This document shows positions 38,920-49,019 of a DNA stretch of 64,000 nt, one piece after another. Numbering within the stretch: the stretch's first letter is position 1; each line of letters begins with the position of its first letter. The translations under genes were made by a program, and so were the position numbers. The notes beneath the pieces were generated by a model. The model ran no database searches, was not told the DNA's origin, and saw only the letters and a list, made by a program, of their open reading frames with translations. The DNA comes from Ilumatobacteraceae bacterium (GTDB lineage Bacteria; Actinomycetota; Acidimicrobiia; Acidimicrobiales; Iamiaceae): NCBI GenBank assembly GCA_025463265.1, contig JAOBWH010000173.1, positions 1 to 64,000 on the forward strand, in the 5' to 3' direction.

Positions 38920-40416
38920 GTGCCCGCTGCTGCTCCGCCGGAGCCGACCGACGCCGCCTACCTCCCCGCCACCGTCGCCTGGGCCGCGGATGCGTTCGGG
39001 GACCGGCCGGCGTTCGTCGACCCCGACGGCGCACCGCTCTCCTACGCCGACCTCCACCGCCGCAGCGACGAGGTGGCGGCCGGCCTCGCCCGTCGGGGCA
39101 TCGGCGCCGGCGACGTCGTGGCCCTCACCCTGCCCTCGGTCGCCGCCTGGGTCGTGGCATACGTGGCGGCGGCCAAGGTCGGCGCGGCCACGGCGGGCGT
39201 GAACCCCCGCTTGACCGCCGTGGAGCAGACGGCCTGCCTGGACCGGGTCGCGCCGGCGCTGGTCATCGGCTCCACCGACGACGTCGGGGCGCTCGCGGTG
39301 ACCGGCGCTTCGCCCGAGGCGCTCGCCGCCGACCCCGACCGGCCGGTCGCCGTGGTCTTCACCTCGGGCACCACCGGGACGCCGAAGGGCGCCTGGTTCA
39401 CGGACCGCCAGCTCGATGCCATCACCGGGTACGACGTCGGCCACGCGGTCGGCACCGCCACCCGGTTCGTCCCGCAGTACGGGTCGACCCAGTTCGCCCA
39501 CGTCGGCTTCACCACCAAGCTGCCCTGGTACCTGCGGATGGGCACCACCACCCACCTGCTGGACCGGTGGCGCGCGGGTGACGTGCTCGACCTGGTGGCT
39601 CGGGAGGGCATCGAGACCATCGGCGGCGTCGCCCCGCAGGTGGCCCTCCTGCTCCGCGACCCCGAGTTCGACCAGCGCGACCTGTCGAAGGTGCGCCTCC
39701 TCGTCATGGGCGGCGCGGCCTCGCCGCCGGCCCTGGTCCAAGAGGCCCGGCGCCGGTTCGAGGCGGCGTACTCGATCCGCTGGTCGTCGACGGAGTCCGG
39801 CGGCGTCGGCACGGGCACGGCACCGGACGCGCCGGATCACGAAGCGCTCCACACCGTCGGTCGGCCCCGACCTGGCATCGGCATCCAGATCCGCGGCACC
39901 GACGACCTGCCGATCCCCCACGGCGAGGTCGGGGCGGTGTGGATCCGGTCCGACGCCTCCATGTCGGGGTACTGGGGCGACCCTGCGGCCACGGCCGAGG
40001 CCCTGGTCGATGGCTGGCTGCGCACCGGTGATCTCGGCTTCGTCGATCCCAGCGGGCTCTTGGTGCTCGCCGGCCGGCAGGGCGAGATGTTCATCCGCGG
40101 CGGGTACAACGTGTTCCCGTCCGAGGTGTCGGGTGTGCTCGCCTCGCACCCGGGGGTGGCCGATGTCGTGCTCATCCCCCGGGCCGACGACGTCCTCGGC
40201 GAGATCGGCGTCGCCGTCGTCGTGGCCGCCGATCCGGACGCGCCGCCGACCCTGTCCAGTCTCCGCGACCACGCCCAGGACCGCCTCGCCCACCACAAGC
40301 TGCCCGAGGACATGGTGCTCGTCGACGAGATCCCGCTCACCGCGATGCAGAAGGTCGACCGCCGTCGCCTCAGCGCCCTCGTCCGCAGCCCCGAGCCGCC
40401 CGCCGACTCGATCTGA
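38920..40416 (+). CDS. Class I adenylate-forming acyl-CoA synthetase
   Basis: VVFTSGTTGTPKGAW, GWLRTGDLGFVD, MQKVDRR; GTG start. Confidence 0.9.
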   Translation: MPAAAPPEPTDAAYLPATVAWAADAFGDRPAFVDPDGAPLSYADLHRRSDEVAAGLARRGIGAGDVVALTLPSVAAWVVAYVAAAKVGAATAGVNPRLTAVEQTACLDRVAPALVIGSTDDVGALAVTGASPEALAADPDRPVAVVFTSGTTGTPKGAWFTDRQLDAITGYDVGHAVGTATRFVPQYGSTQFAHVGFTTKLPWYLRMGTTTHLLDRWRAGDVLDLVAREGIETIGGVAPQVALLLRDPEFDQRDLSKVRLLVMGGAASPPALVQEARRRFEAAYSIRWSSTESGGVGTGTAPDAPDHEALHTVGRPRPGIGIQIRGTDDLPIPHGEVGAVWIRSDASMSGYWGDPAATAEALVDGWLRTGDLGFVDPSGLLVLAGRQGEMFIRGGYNVFPSEVSGVLASHPGVADVVLIPRADDVLGEIGVAVVVAADPDAPPTLSSLRDHAQDRLAHHKLPEDMVLVDEIPLTAMQKVDRRRLSALVRSPEPPADSI

Positions 40417-40427
40417 CGACCCGTCAG
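40413..40427. promoter_or_regulatory. Palindromic operator CTGACGACCCGTCAG
   Basis: 6-3-6 palindrome overlapping upstream stop codon, 49 bp before the enoyl-CoA hydratase start. Confidence 0.7.
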
Positions 40428-40476
40428 GTCAACTCGTACGCTGCCCCCGCCGTCCCGCGATCCACTGGAGCGAACC

Positions 40477-41316
40477 GTGTCCACGCCCTCGTCCGAGCTT
40501 CCCCTGACCGAGCAGGTCCAGCACCGCGTTGACGAGCGTGGCATCGCCTACATCACGTTCAACCGTCCGGACGTGAAGAACGCGATCAGCCCGGACCAGC
40601 GCGATCGGGTCATCGCTCTGCTCGGCGAGGCCAGCGCCGACCTCGGCGTCCGTGCGGTGGTCCTCGGCCACACCGGCGACGCGTTCTGCACCGGCGCCGA
40701 CCTGCGCGCCTCGCGCCCGCCGGCACCGCGCCCCGACGACGCCCCGAAGCGCGGGGTCGGTGAGGTCGCCAAGATGATCCGGGAGGGCGCGCAGGCCCTG
40801 GTCTCCGCCATCCTCGACTGCGAGAAGCCGGTCATCGCCGCCGTGAACGGCACCGCTGCGGGCATCGGCGCCCACATCGCACTGGCGTGCGACCTCGTCG
40901 TCGCCGCGGACGGCGTGCGGTTCATCGAGGTGTTCGTCCGCCGGGGCCTCGTCCCCGACGGCGGCGGCGCCTACCTCCTCCCCCGCATGGTCGGCGTGCG
41001 CCGGGCCAAGGAGCTGCTGTTCTTCGGCGACGACCTGTCCGCCGCCGAGGCCGCCGAGCTCGGCCTGATCAACAAGGTCGTCCCGGGCGACGAGCTCGAC
41101 GCCGCCGTCGAGGCCTGGGCCGATCGCCTGGCGGTCGCTCCCACCCGCGCCCTCGCGCTGACCAAGTGGCTCGTGAACACGTCGCTCGAGTCCGACCGCA
41201 CCACGGCGTTCCAGGCCGAGGCCGTCGCCCAGGAGATGAACATGGGGACGGTGGACGCCAACGAAGGCGTCACCGCCTTCATCGAGCGCCGCGACCCCAC
41301 CTACCGGGGCTGGTGA
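40477..41316 (+). CDS. Enoyl-CoA hydratase/isomerase
   Basis: HTGDAFCTGADL, VNGTAAGIGAHIALACDLVVAA. Confidence 0.92.
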   Translation: MSTPSSELPLTEQVQHRVDERGIAYITFNRPDVKNAISPDQRDRVIALLGEASADLGVRAVVLGHTGDAFCTGADLRASRPPAPRPDDAPKRGVGEVAKMIREGAQALVSAILDCEKPVIAAVNGTAAGIGAHIALACDLVVAADGVRFIEVFVRRGLVPDGGGAYLLPRMVGVRRAKELLFFGDDLSAAEAAELGLINKVVPGDELDAAVEAWADRLAVAPTRALALTKWLVNTSLESDRTTAFQAEAVAQEMNMGTVDANEGVTAFIERRDPTYRGW

Positions 41317-41394
41317 CCGGGCCCGGCCCCCTCGTTCCCGGCGAACGGCTTTTGCGGGGCGGAGGCCGTGTTCTAGAGTCTCCCTCCTGCCCGT

Positions 41395-41469
41395 TCGGGG
41401 GTGGTGTAATCGGTAACACAGCAGCTTCTGGTGCTGCCTTTGGGGGTTCGAGTCCTCCCCCCCGAGCCA
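41395..41469 (+). tRNA. tRNA-Gln(CTG)
   Basis: Cloverleaf: acceptor TCGGGGG/CCCCCGA, anticodon arm GCAGC-TTCTGGT-GCTGC, T loop TTCGAGT, encoded CCA. Confidence 0.93.
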
Positions 41470-41475
41470 CATCGT

Positions 41476-41512
41476 GAGAAGGCGCCCAGGTCAGCGACCT
41501 CGGCGCCTTCTC
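41476..41512 (+). terminator. Hairpin after tRNA-Gln
   Basis: GAGAAGGCGCC / GGCGCCTTCTC 11-bp stem; weak T tract. Confidence 0.6.
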
Positions 41513-41703
41513 CGTTCTCCGGCCCTGGCCACGACGGCCCCCGGTGCGTCCGGCGGTGTGGGCCCGATATCCCGGCAGGCGCGCCGGGCGCGCGGGATGG
41601 CCAGGTCACCGGCCGAGGCCGGGAGAACGGCTTGGTCAGGACCGAGGGCCAGGTGCTAGACAAGACTGCTCGTCGGCTCCGGTCGACGACACCAAACCAG
41701 CTA

Positions 41704-41779
41704 GCCCCCATCGTCTAGCGGCCTAGGACACCACCCTCTCAAGGTGGCGGCACGGGTTCGAATCCCGTTGGGGGTGCCA
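41704..41779 (+). tRNA. tRNA-Glu(CTC)
   Basis: Cloverleaf: GCCCCCA/TGGGGGT acceptor, anticodon arm CCACC-CTCTCAA-GGTGG, T loop TTCGAAT, encoded CCA. Confidence 0.95.
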
Positions 41780-41783
41780 GCAC

Positions 41784-41809
41784 GGAAGCCCTGCTCCGGC
41801 AGGGCTTCC
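41784..41809 (+). terminator. Hairpin after tRNA-Glu
   Basis: GGAAGCCCTGC-TCCG-GCAGGGCTTCC perfect 11-bp stem. Confidence 0.65.
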
Positions 41810-41857
41810 GCCGTTCCCCGACGAGGGCGGAGGCGGTCCGCCTGTATCCTCGGCGCC

Positions 41858-42829
41858 ATGTCCGGCCGCTACGCGTTCTCCCTGCCCGAGCCCCGCCAGC
41901 ACGACGGGTGGTTCCGGATCGGCACGGTCGACATCACCACCACGGCGATCGTGGTCGGCCTCGGGCTGGCCTCCATGGTGCTGTACGCCATCGACCCCGA
42001 GATCGTGTTCAAGGGGGCCTACGTCTCCTCCTACGTCCGCGATGGCGAGCTGTGGCGCGTCGCCACCTGGCCGCTCGTCAACCCGCCCAGCATCTGGGTC
42101 GTGATCGGCCTGTGGTTCTTCTGGTGGGTCGGCCACCAGGTCGAAGACCAGCTCGGACGGGTGCCCTACACGGTGCTCCTGGCGGCGATGACCATCATCC
42201 CGGCGGCCATCGTCGCCCTGCTCGACGTCTCCAACGACTTCAGCGGCGGGCGGTGGGACGCCTACTCGTACCGGACCTTCCTGCTGTCGCTGGGGCTGCT
42301 GTGCATCTTCGCCCTCGATCGGCCCAACGCCCCGTTCTTCTTCGGCATCCCTGCTTGGGTGATCGCGCTCGCCTACGTGGGGGTGCAGGCGCTGTCGCTC
42401 ATCGGCGAGCGCTTCTGGGCGCAGCTGCTCCTCGGCGCGCTGGTCATCCTCGTGGGCTGCTTCGGAGCGGCGCAGCGGGGGATGCTCGGCGAGTTCGCCT
42501 GGATCCCGCGGCTCAAGTTCCTGAGCGGGCCGCCGCCATCGCCGTACGGGCAGGTCGGCTCCGCCCGCCCCAAGGCGAAACGGTTCGGGAAGGGCCGCAA
42601 GGGCGGCAGGGCCAAGGACAAGAGCGGCGCCGCCTTCACCCCGGGCGGTCCGGGGGGCAACACCGTGGTCACCGGCCCGTGGAACGTGCCCGCCGGTGGT
42701 CCCACGCCACTCGAGCAGGCCGAGCTCGATGTGCTCCTCGACCGCATCAGCGCCGGGGGCATCGACTCGCTGACCCCGCACGAGAAGGAGCGCCTCAACG
42801 CGCTCAGCAAGCGGATGCGCGAGTCCTGA
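41858..42829 (+). CDS. Rhomboid-like multi-pass membrane protein (catalytic motif not evident)
   Basis: Hydrophobic segments, GELWRVATWPLVNP resembles rhomboid-family N-terminal region. Confidence 0.6.
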   Translation: MSGRYAFSLPEPRQHDGWFRIGTVDITTTAIVVGLGLASMVLYAIDPEIVFKGAYVSSYVRDGELWRVATWPLVNPPSIWVVIGLWFFWWVGHQVEDQLGRVPYTVLLAAMTIIPAAIVALLDVSNDFSGGRWDAYSYRTFLLSLGLLCIFALDRPNAPFFFGIPAWVIALAYVGVQALSLIGERFWAQLLLGALVILVGCFGAAQRGMLGEFAWIPRLKFLSGPPPSPYGQVGSARPKAKRFGKGRKGGRAKDKSGAAFTPGGPGGNTVVTGPWNVPAGGPTPLEQAELDVLLDRISAGGIDSLTPHEKERLNALSKRMRES

Positions 42830-42948
42830 CCGCGCAGCGCCAGCGACCGGACGTCCGTCTGTCCGGAGGGCGGGTCGCTGGGGGCGTCGGCGCGCCATGA
42901 TGCGGGGGTCGTCGACCGACGGCGTTCCCCTGGACACGAGGTGCACCG

Positions 42949-43323
42949 ATGCTCGAAGGCTTCAAGAAGTTCATCATGAAGGGCAACGTCGTCGACCTGG
43001 CCGTCGGCGTCGTCATCGGTGCGGCGTTCGGCGCGGTGGTCGCCCAGTTCACCAAGTCGTTCATCACCCCGCTCATCGGGGTGCTCACCGGCGGTGGCCT
43101 CGACGCCGGCACGTTCACGATCCGCGACCAGGTGTTCGACTACAACGCCTTCTTCAGCGCGCTGATCACGTTCGTCATCACGGCCGCAGCGGTCTACTTC
43201 GTGGTGGTGCTCCCGATGAACGCGCTGATGGAGCGCCGGGCCAGAGGCGAAGAGGCCGAGGTCGGGCCCACCAACGAGGAGAAGATCGTGGCCCTGCTGG
43301 AGCAGATCGCCCAGAAGCCCTGA
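42949..43323 (+). CDS. mscL: Large-conductance mechanosensitive channel
   Basis: MLEGFKKFIMKGNVVDLAVGVVIGAAFGAVV, typical MscL. Confidence 0.96.
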   Translation: MLEGFKKFIMKGNVVDLAVGVVIGAAFGAVVAQFTKSFITPLIGVLTGGGLDAGTFTIRDQVFDYNAFFSALITFVITAAAVYFVVVLPMNALMERRARGEEAEVGPTNEEKIVALLEQIAQKP

Positions 43324-43333
43324 GCCCCTCCGG

Positions 43334-43924
43334 TCAGGTCAGCTCGTAGAGCGTGGGTGCTCGGCCTGGTCCCTGGTGGTCGGGGGCCGGGCCGAGCTTC
43401 GCCGCCCGGCCCTCGGCGATGAGCTCGTCGACGGCCTTGCGCACCGTGACCGGAGAGCCGCCGCCCGCCCGGTCGGCGAGCTGGCCCAGCGTGAACTGCT
43501 TGGGCATCTGGACCGCGACGGCCTTGATGGTCGCCATCGGGACCTGGGCGGCCCGGGGTGCACCCGACGAGCGGATCGGCGCCGGTGACGAACCCCCGGA
43601 CCGGCGGTTCCGGCCCCCCACCACCGCGAACCCGGCCTGCTTGAGGACATCGGCCCCCACGCCCAGCGCCTCGAAGGCCGACGCGGGGATCTGCTCGGCG
43701 TCGGCGTAGGCCTTGGCGTGGACCACGAAGTCGTGCTCGATGGCCGACACATCGGCTGACGCTGCCCGCTCCCGGGCGGCGGCGGCGTGGAGCTTGGCGA
43801 TGGGGTCGGTGGCACTGGCGAAGGCGGCGTCCGCGGCCTCCACCGCGTCCTGGTCCACGGCAGAACCTGGATCCTCGATCCAGGCCAGGTAGCGGCGGAC
43901 GGCGTTCTCGGGCGAGGTGGTCAC
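43334..43924 (-). CDS. Hypothetical protein with C-terminal winged-helix-like region
   Basis: FTLGQLADRAGGGSPVTVRKAVDELIAEGRAAKLG. Confidence 0.6.
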   Translation of the reverse strand: MTTSPENAVRRYLAWIEDPGSAVDQDAVEAADAAFASATDPIAKLHAAAARERAASADVSAIEHDFVVHAKAYADAEQIPASAFEALGVGADVLKQAGFAVVGGRNRRSGGSSPAPIRSSGAPRAAQVPMATIKAVAVQMPKQFTLGQLADRAGGGSPVTVRKAVDELIAEGRAAKLGPAPDHQGPGRAPTLYELT

Positions 43925-43962
43925 CGGTGCATGCTACCGAGGGCCTCCGCCGGGGGTGCTGC

Positions 43963-44601
43963 TCAGGAGTCGAACCGCTCCAGACGCCGGTACCCGATGG
44001 CGCGCCCCACCGACACCGCCGCCGTCTCCCTCAGCAGCGATCGGAACGACGGGTTGCCGTCCGACGGCGAGATCGCCGCTTGGAGCCCGATGTCGCCGGA
44101 GATGCCCGCCAGGCGCTTCGCCGTGGCCGGTCCCGAGACGAGGATCACGTCGTCGACGTCCTCGGAGCGCAGGAAGCGCCAGGTGGCGGCCAGCGACTCG
44201 TAGGTGGTGTGGCCCTGGACCTCCTTGCGGATGGCCGAATCCGGGACGCCGTGCTCGCGCAGGTAGTTGTAGCCCACGGTCGCCTCCGTGAAGCGGTCCC
44301 CCTCCTGGCGACCGCCGGTCACCACGATCAGCGGCGCCAGCCCCTGCTCGTGGAGCTCGAGGGCGTGGTCCAGGCGGTTCTTGAGCGCCGGCGAGGCCGT
44401 GCCGTCGTACTGGGCCGCACCGAGCACGACGATGGCATCGGCCTTGCGGGCGCCGTCGCTGCGGCTGGCCTGCCACACCTGGACGAACGTGCCGCCGACG
44501 TAGAGCACGGCCAGGCCCACCAGCGCGAGCCCGATGCGCACGGTGCGCCGGCGCCAACGAGCCTGCGGCACCGCCGGCTCGTCGAGGTCGGTGGCAGCCA
44601 C
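43963..44601 (-). CDS. YdcF/DUF218-like protein
   Basis: ADAIVVLGAAQYDGTASPALKNRLDHALELHEQGLAPLIVVTGG. Confidence 0.88.
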   Translation of the reverse strand: MAATDLDEPAVPQARWRRRTVRIGLALVGLAVLYVGGTFVQVWQASRSDGARKADAIVVLGAAQYDGTASPALKNRLDHALELHEQGLAPLIVVTGGRQEGDRFTEATVGYNYLREHGVPDSAIRKEVQGHTTYESLAATWRFLRSEDVDDVILVSGPATAKRLAGISGDIGLQAAISPSDGNPSFRSLLRETAAVSVGRAIGYRRLERFDS

Positions 44602-44603
44602 GG

Positions 44604-46031
44604 TCAGGGGAGCTTGGCCTGCATCGCCCGGATCCGGTCCAAGGTGCGCTCCCGCCCGAGCACCTGGAGCGACTCCCAGAGCGGGGGGCCCACCGTGCGG
44701 CCGCTGATGGCGACGCGGACCGGGCCCTGCGCCTTCGACAGCTGGGGCTCGCCGTCGGCGTTGACGATGCCAGCATCGACCGCAGCCTGGCGGACGGCGA
44801 CCTCGATCTGGTCCGGCACCCAGCCGTCGGCCGGCAGCGCCTCCAGCCGGCTGAGCGTGGCTGCGACCATCTCGGGGACGGATCGGCCCTTCACGATGGC
44901 CTTGGTCCACGACGCCTCGTCCACCGTGGGCTCGTCGACGACGAGGAACTCGATCATCGGCTCCACCTCGACGAGCGTCCGGACCCGCTCCTGGACCTCG
45001 GTGGCCAGCGACCGGAGGGCCTCCACAGCGGGCTCGCCGAGCGTGAGGAACGGCCGGGCCCGCTCGATGAACTCCTCGGTGCTGAGCGAGCGGATCTTCT
45101 CGGCGTTCACGAACGACAGCTTCTTCTGGTCGAAGAAGGCGGGCGCGGCGTTCACGTCCTCGAGGCGGTACTGCTCGACGATCTCGGCGACGGGCCGGAC
45201 CTCGACGCCGTCGGCGGGACCCCAGCCGAGGAGGGCGAGGTAGTTGACCATGGCCTCGGGCAGGTACCCGCGGTCGCGGTAGTCCGACATGGAGACGTCG
45301 TCGCGGCGCTTGGAGAGCTTCTTGCGACCCTCGTTGACCAGCAGCGGCATGTGGGCGAAGGCCTCCGGCGACGGCAGGCCGAGGGCGGCGCCAAGCAGCA
45401 GGTACTTGGGCGTGCCGTTCACGTGGTCCTCGCCGCGGATCACGTGGGTGACGCCCATGTCTGCGTCGTCGAAGCAGTTGGCCAGCAGGAACATGGGGGC
45501 GCCGTTGCCCCGCACCACGACGAAGTCCTCGATGTCGCTGTTGGCGAACGACACGTCCCCGCGGACCAGGTCGGTCCAGCCGGTGCGGCCCTCGCGAGGG
45601 GTGCGGAACCGCAGGGCCCGGCCCGGCCCCGGCTCCAGGCCGCGGTCCCGGCAGAAGCCGTCGTACCCCGGCTTGCCACCGGCCTCCTTGTTGCGGGCCT
45701 GCACCTGCTCGCCGGTGCAATCGCACGGGTACACCGCGCCGTCGGCGAGGAGCTTGGCCGCCGCGTCCTCGTAGAGCGCGCGGCGCTCGCTCTGGCGGGG
45801 CGGCTCGTTGTCCCACTGGAGGCCGAGCCACTGGAGCATCTCCAGCACGTTCTCGATCAGCTCGGGCCGGTCCCGCTCAGCGTCGGTGTCCTCGATCCGC
45901 AGCAGGAACTCTCCCCCGGTGTGGCGGGCGTAGAGCCAGTTGGCCAGGGCGGAGTGACCGGATCCGACGTGGAGGAAACCGGTGGGGGACGGGGCGAAGC
46001 GGACGCGGACGGGGGAGGACACGGAGGCCAC
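44604..46031 (-). CDS. gltX: Glutamyl-tRNA synthetase
   Basis: RFAPSPTGFLHVGS HIGH-type motif, KLSKRRDDVSMSDY KMSKS-type motif; GTG start uncertain. Confidence 0.95.
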   Translation of the reverse strand: MASVSSPVRVRFAPSPTGFLHVGSGHSALANWLYARHTGGEFLLRIEDTDAERDRPELIENVLEMLQWLGLQWDNEPPRQSERRALYEDAAAKLLADGAVYPCDCTGEQVQARNKEAGGKPGYDGFCRDRGLEPGPGRALRFRTPREGRTGWTDLVRGDVSFANSDIEDFVVVRGNGAPMFLLANCFDDADMGVTHVIRGEDHVNGTPKYLLLGAALGLPSPEAFAHMPLLVNEGRKKLSKRRDDVSMSDYRDRGYLPEAMVNYLALLGWGPADGVEVRPVAEIVEQYRLEDVNAAPAFFDQKKLSFVNAEKIRSLSTEEFIERARPFLTLGEPAVEALRSLATEVQERVRTLVEVEPMIEFLVVDEPTVDEASWTKAIVKGRSVPEMVAATLSRLEALPADGWVPDQIEVAVRQAAVDAGIVNADGEPQLSKAQGPVRVAISGRTVGPPLWESLQVLGRERTLDRIRAMQAKLP

Positions 46032-46081
46032 GTTACCGGCGGCCTCTGACACCCCCGGGGCTGCGGGGATGGATCCGCAGG

Positions 46082-46729
46082 TCAGCCGGCGCGGACGAGG
46101 CCGAGGTTGGCCGCGAACAAGACGGCCCCGGCGGCGACGCCGAAGGCGTGCCACACCTCGTGGTAGCCGAACCAGCGCTCGCTGAGGATCGGCTTGTGGA
46201 GAGCGAAGAGGATGGCGCCCAACGTGTAGAGCAGACCGCCGACGGCCACCAGCGCCAGCGTCTCGGGCCGGTGCCACATGGCGGGCAGGATCATGATCCC
46301 GGCCCATCCCACGACGATGTACATCGCGCCGCCGAACTTCGGGTAGCGGTCGAGCCAGAAGATCTTGAACGCCACGCCGCCCAGGGCGCCCAGCCACACC
46401 GCGGCGAGCGCCGGCCACTTCCACGGCCCGTGGACGCCGAGCACGGCGAGGGGCGTGAACGTCCCGGCGATCAGCACGAAGATCATCGAGTGGTCCGCGC
46501 GCTGCATGATGCGCCGGGCACGAGGCGACTTGGCGAAGACGTGGTAGCTCGAGCTGGTGAGGTAGAGCAGGGCGCTGGCCAGGCCGTACACCCAGGCCAC
46601 GGCGCGGGCGCGGGTCGTCGGTGCAGAGTCCACCAGCCACACGAGGCCGACGATCGAGGCGAGGAACGCGGCCTGGTGCAGGCGGCCTCGCAGCAGCGGT
46701 CGGTGGGACGTCATCGCTTCGGTGATCAT
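46082..46729 (-). CDS. Hemolysin III (PAQR) family membrane protein
   Basis: SSYHVFAKSPRARRIMQRADHSMIFVLIAGTFTPLAV. Confidence 0.9.
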   Translation of the reverse strand: MITEAMTSHRPLLRGRLHQAAFLASIVGLVWLVDSAPTTRARAVAWVYGLASALLYLTSSSYHVFAKSPRARRIMQRADHSMIFVLIAGTFTPLAVLGVHGPWKWPALAAVWLGALGGVAFKIFWLDRYPKFGGAMYIVVGWAGIMILPAMWHRPETLALVAVGGLLYTLGAILFALHKPILSERWFGYHEVWHAFGVAAGAVLFAANLGLVRAG

Positions 46730-46784
46730 GGCGGCCCTCCCCAGGCTGCTGGACCCTTCCCCATCGGACGGTCGGGAACCGAAT

Positions 46785-47711
46785 TCAACCCGATTCGGCA
46801 TCGTCATCCCGGTCATCCACCAAGAAGAAGACCGAGGGCAGGTGCGTTCGGTGCGGCGCCACGGCGTCGTCGCCGAACCAGCGCCTGCGCAGGGGCCGGG
46901 TCAGCCAGCCGAGGGGGCACAGGGCCACGTAGCCGTACGCCACCACCAGCAGCGTGGGCGCCGGCGCCGCCGCCATCCCGACGGCCAGCACGACGACGGC
47001 GAGGACGGTCACCCAGATGCGGTCCCGGCGCGGTGAGGCCAACCAGCGGAACGAGGTGAAGCGGAACGAACTGGCCATCAGCGCCGCGGGGATCACCGCC
47101 AGGGCGACCGGGCCCCAGCGGTGCCAGCCGGTGAAGTCGCCATCGAACGCGTACACGGAGGCGAGGACCACGCCGGCGGCGCCCGGACTGGGCAGGCCGA
47201 TGAAGTACCGCTTCTCGCCCTGCGGGTCGATGGTGACGTTGAACCGCCCGAGGCGGTACGCGGCGCACGCCAGCCAGAAGCAGGCGAGCAGCCAGCCGGT
47301 GAGGCCCAGCTCGTCGAGGCCCCAGGTCCACAGGAGGATCGCCGGGGCCACGCCGAACGAGATGAGGTCGGCGAGCGAATCGAACTGGAGGCCGAACGGG
47401 GTGATGGCGCCCACCGCCCGGGCCACAGCCCCGTCGAAGATGTCGAACACGATCGCGACGCTGATCAGCAGCGCGGCCAGGTCGAAGTGGCCGGCCTCGG
47501 ACGCCCGGATGGACGTGAACCCGCAGAGCATGTTCACCAGGGTGAAGGCGCTGGGCAGCATGGCGCGGGCCCGGCTGCGGGCGTCGAGGCGGTCGGGGCG
47601 GACGACCGCGACGCCCGCCGGCGAGATCAGGCGGAAGTCGTCGGCCCGCCGGCCGCCGCGCTGGGCGCGGAGGTCCGCGGACGCCTCAGCAGCGGGGCGG
47701 CGTCCGGTCAC
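46785..47711 (-). CDS. pssA: CDP-diacylglycerol-serine O-phosphatidyltransferase
   Basis: FDIFDGAVARAVGAITPFGLQFDSLADLISFG CDP-alcohol phosphotransferase motif; adjacent to psd. Confidence 0.9.
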   Translation of the reverse strand: MTGRRPAAEASADLRAQRGGRRADDFRLISPAGVAVVRPDRLDARSRARAMLPSAFTLVNMLCGFTSIRASEAGHFDLAALLISVAIVFDIFDGAVARAVGAITPFGLQFDSLADLISFGVAPAILLWTWGLDELGLTGWLLACFWLACAAYRLGRFNVTIDPQGEKRYFIGLPSPGAAGVVLASVYAFDGDFTGWHRWGPVALAVIPAALMASSFRFTSFRWLASPRRDRIWVTVLAVVVLAVGMAAAPAPTLLVVAYGYVALCPLGWLTRPLRRRWFGDDAVAPHRTHLPSVFFLVDDRDDDAESG

Positions 47712-48385
47712 GAGGGCACCGGGAGGTCACCGGGCGCCGGCCACCGGGCGATCACCGACTCGCCCGCCACGGTCCGGTCCCCCACCTGCACCTCCAGGCG
47801 GACGCCGTGGGGCACGAACACGTCCATGCGCGACCCGAACCGCATCAGCCCGATGCGCTCGCCCGCACCGAGCACGTCGCCCACGCCCACCCGGGTCACG
47901 ACCCGGCGGGCCGCCACACCGACGATCTGGCGGAAGACCACCGTCCGCAGCTCGCCGGAGACCTCGGACTCCACGGCGATCTCGCTCCGCTCGTTCTCCT
48001 GGGCGCTCTCGGCCCGGAACGCGGCCAGGTACTGGCCGGGCCGGTGGCTGACATCGGTGACGGTCCCGCCGTAGGGCGTGCGGTTGATGTGCACGTCGGC
48101 CAGCGAGAGGAAGATGCTGATCTGCTGCCAGTCACCGGGCGGCGCCACGCCGACCTGCGGCGCTCCGACGTGCATCACCTTCCCGTCGGCGGGGGCGAGC
48201 ACCACATCAGGGTCGCCCGGCGCGCCCCGCTCGGGTGCGCGATCGGGGTCGCGGAAGAACGCTGCGATGGCGGCCGGAAGGGCCAGGAGCGGCAGGGCGA
48301 GCCGGCGGTGCCCGGCGGCCGCTGCGGCCACGGCGGGCAGGGCGCTGAGGGCGACGAAGGGCGCGCCGTCACGGTCGAACTTCAC
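47708..48385 (-). CDS. psd: Phosphatidylserine decarboxylase (short form)
   Basis: FFRDPDRAPE, VLAPADGKVMHVG, FLSLADVHINRTPYGG, GLMRFGSRMDVFVP. Confidence 0.92.
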   Translation of the reverse strand: MKFDRDGAPFVALSALPAVAAAAAGHRRLALPLLALPAAIAAFFRDPDRAPERGAPGDPDVVLAPADGKVMHVGAPQVGVAPPGDWQQISIFLSLADVHINRTPYGGTVTDVSHRPGQYLAAFRAESAQENERSEIAVESEVSGELRTVVFRQIVGVAARRVVTRVGVGDVLGAGERIGLMRFGSRMDVFVPHGVRLEVQVGDRTVAGESVIARWPAPGDLPVPS

Positions 48386-48471
48386 ATCGGCTTCTGTCTA
48401 TCGGCGGGGGGTGGAGCGCAAGCGCGCGTCGTCCCAGCGTGCCACCTCGGGCGCCGATCGCGTGGCGCGGC

Positions 48472-49008
48472 CTACAGCGAGAGCAGTGGACGCCAGTCAG
48501 CGGCGTGGCGGCTGGCGGCCTCGGCGGGCGAGAGGCGCAGGGTGGCCTCCGGCACGGCATCGGCGACGGCTCGCAGCTCCGGGTAGTGGTGCGCGGTGAG
48601 CCGCACGCCCTCGAACCGCCTGGTGCGCTCGGCCACGAGCTCCTGCGGCGCCGCGGCGTCGAGGAAGCCCCACACCGTGTAGGCCAGGCGCAGGTCGTGG
48701 ATGATCGGGGCCCGACCGAACAGCGAGGCCCGCTTGAGGGCCACCGCCACGGCACCGGCTTCGACATCGGCGACCTGCTCGGTGCCCTGGAGCTGCAGCT
48801 GGTCTCGCAGCAGCGGCAGGAGCGACAGCAGGTAGCCCTGGTCGGGGCCGGGGGCGCCCATCCGGCCGGCGTCGGCGTCCGGCTGGCCGCCGGTGGTCAC
48901 CAGCTCGCCCGGCCGCACCGGCATCCAACCCTCGTCGCGCCAGGGCGGCGAGGAGTAGTTCCGAACCTGATCGTTCGGCTTCAGCGGTACGAACTCCGGG
49001 GCAGCCAT
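48472..49008 (-). CDS. Hypothetical protein
   Basis: 178 aa ORF between psd and cimA; no family recognised. Confidence 0.6.
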   Translation of the reverse strand: MAAPEFVPLKPNDQVRNYSSPPWRDEGWMPVRPGELVTTGGQPDADAGRMGAPGPDQGYLLSLLPLLRDQLQLQGTEQVADVEAGAVAVALKRASLFGRAPIIHDLRLAYTVWGFLDAAAPQELVAERTRRFEGVRLTAHHYPELRAVADAVPEATLRLSPAEAASRHAADWRPLLSL

Positions 49009-49019
49009 CGGGTGGGACT

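Noticed and set aside
43963-45831. 622-aa minus-strand ORF
   Set aside because: N-terminal portion is out-of-frame over gltX; the YdcF-like protein begins near 44601.
41395-46031. Functional link between tRNA-Gln/tRNA-Glu and nearby gltX as a non-discriminating system
   Set aside because: Proximity alone is insufficient; would require checking for absent glnS and presence of gatCAB outside this window.
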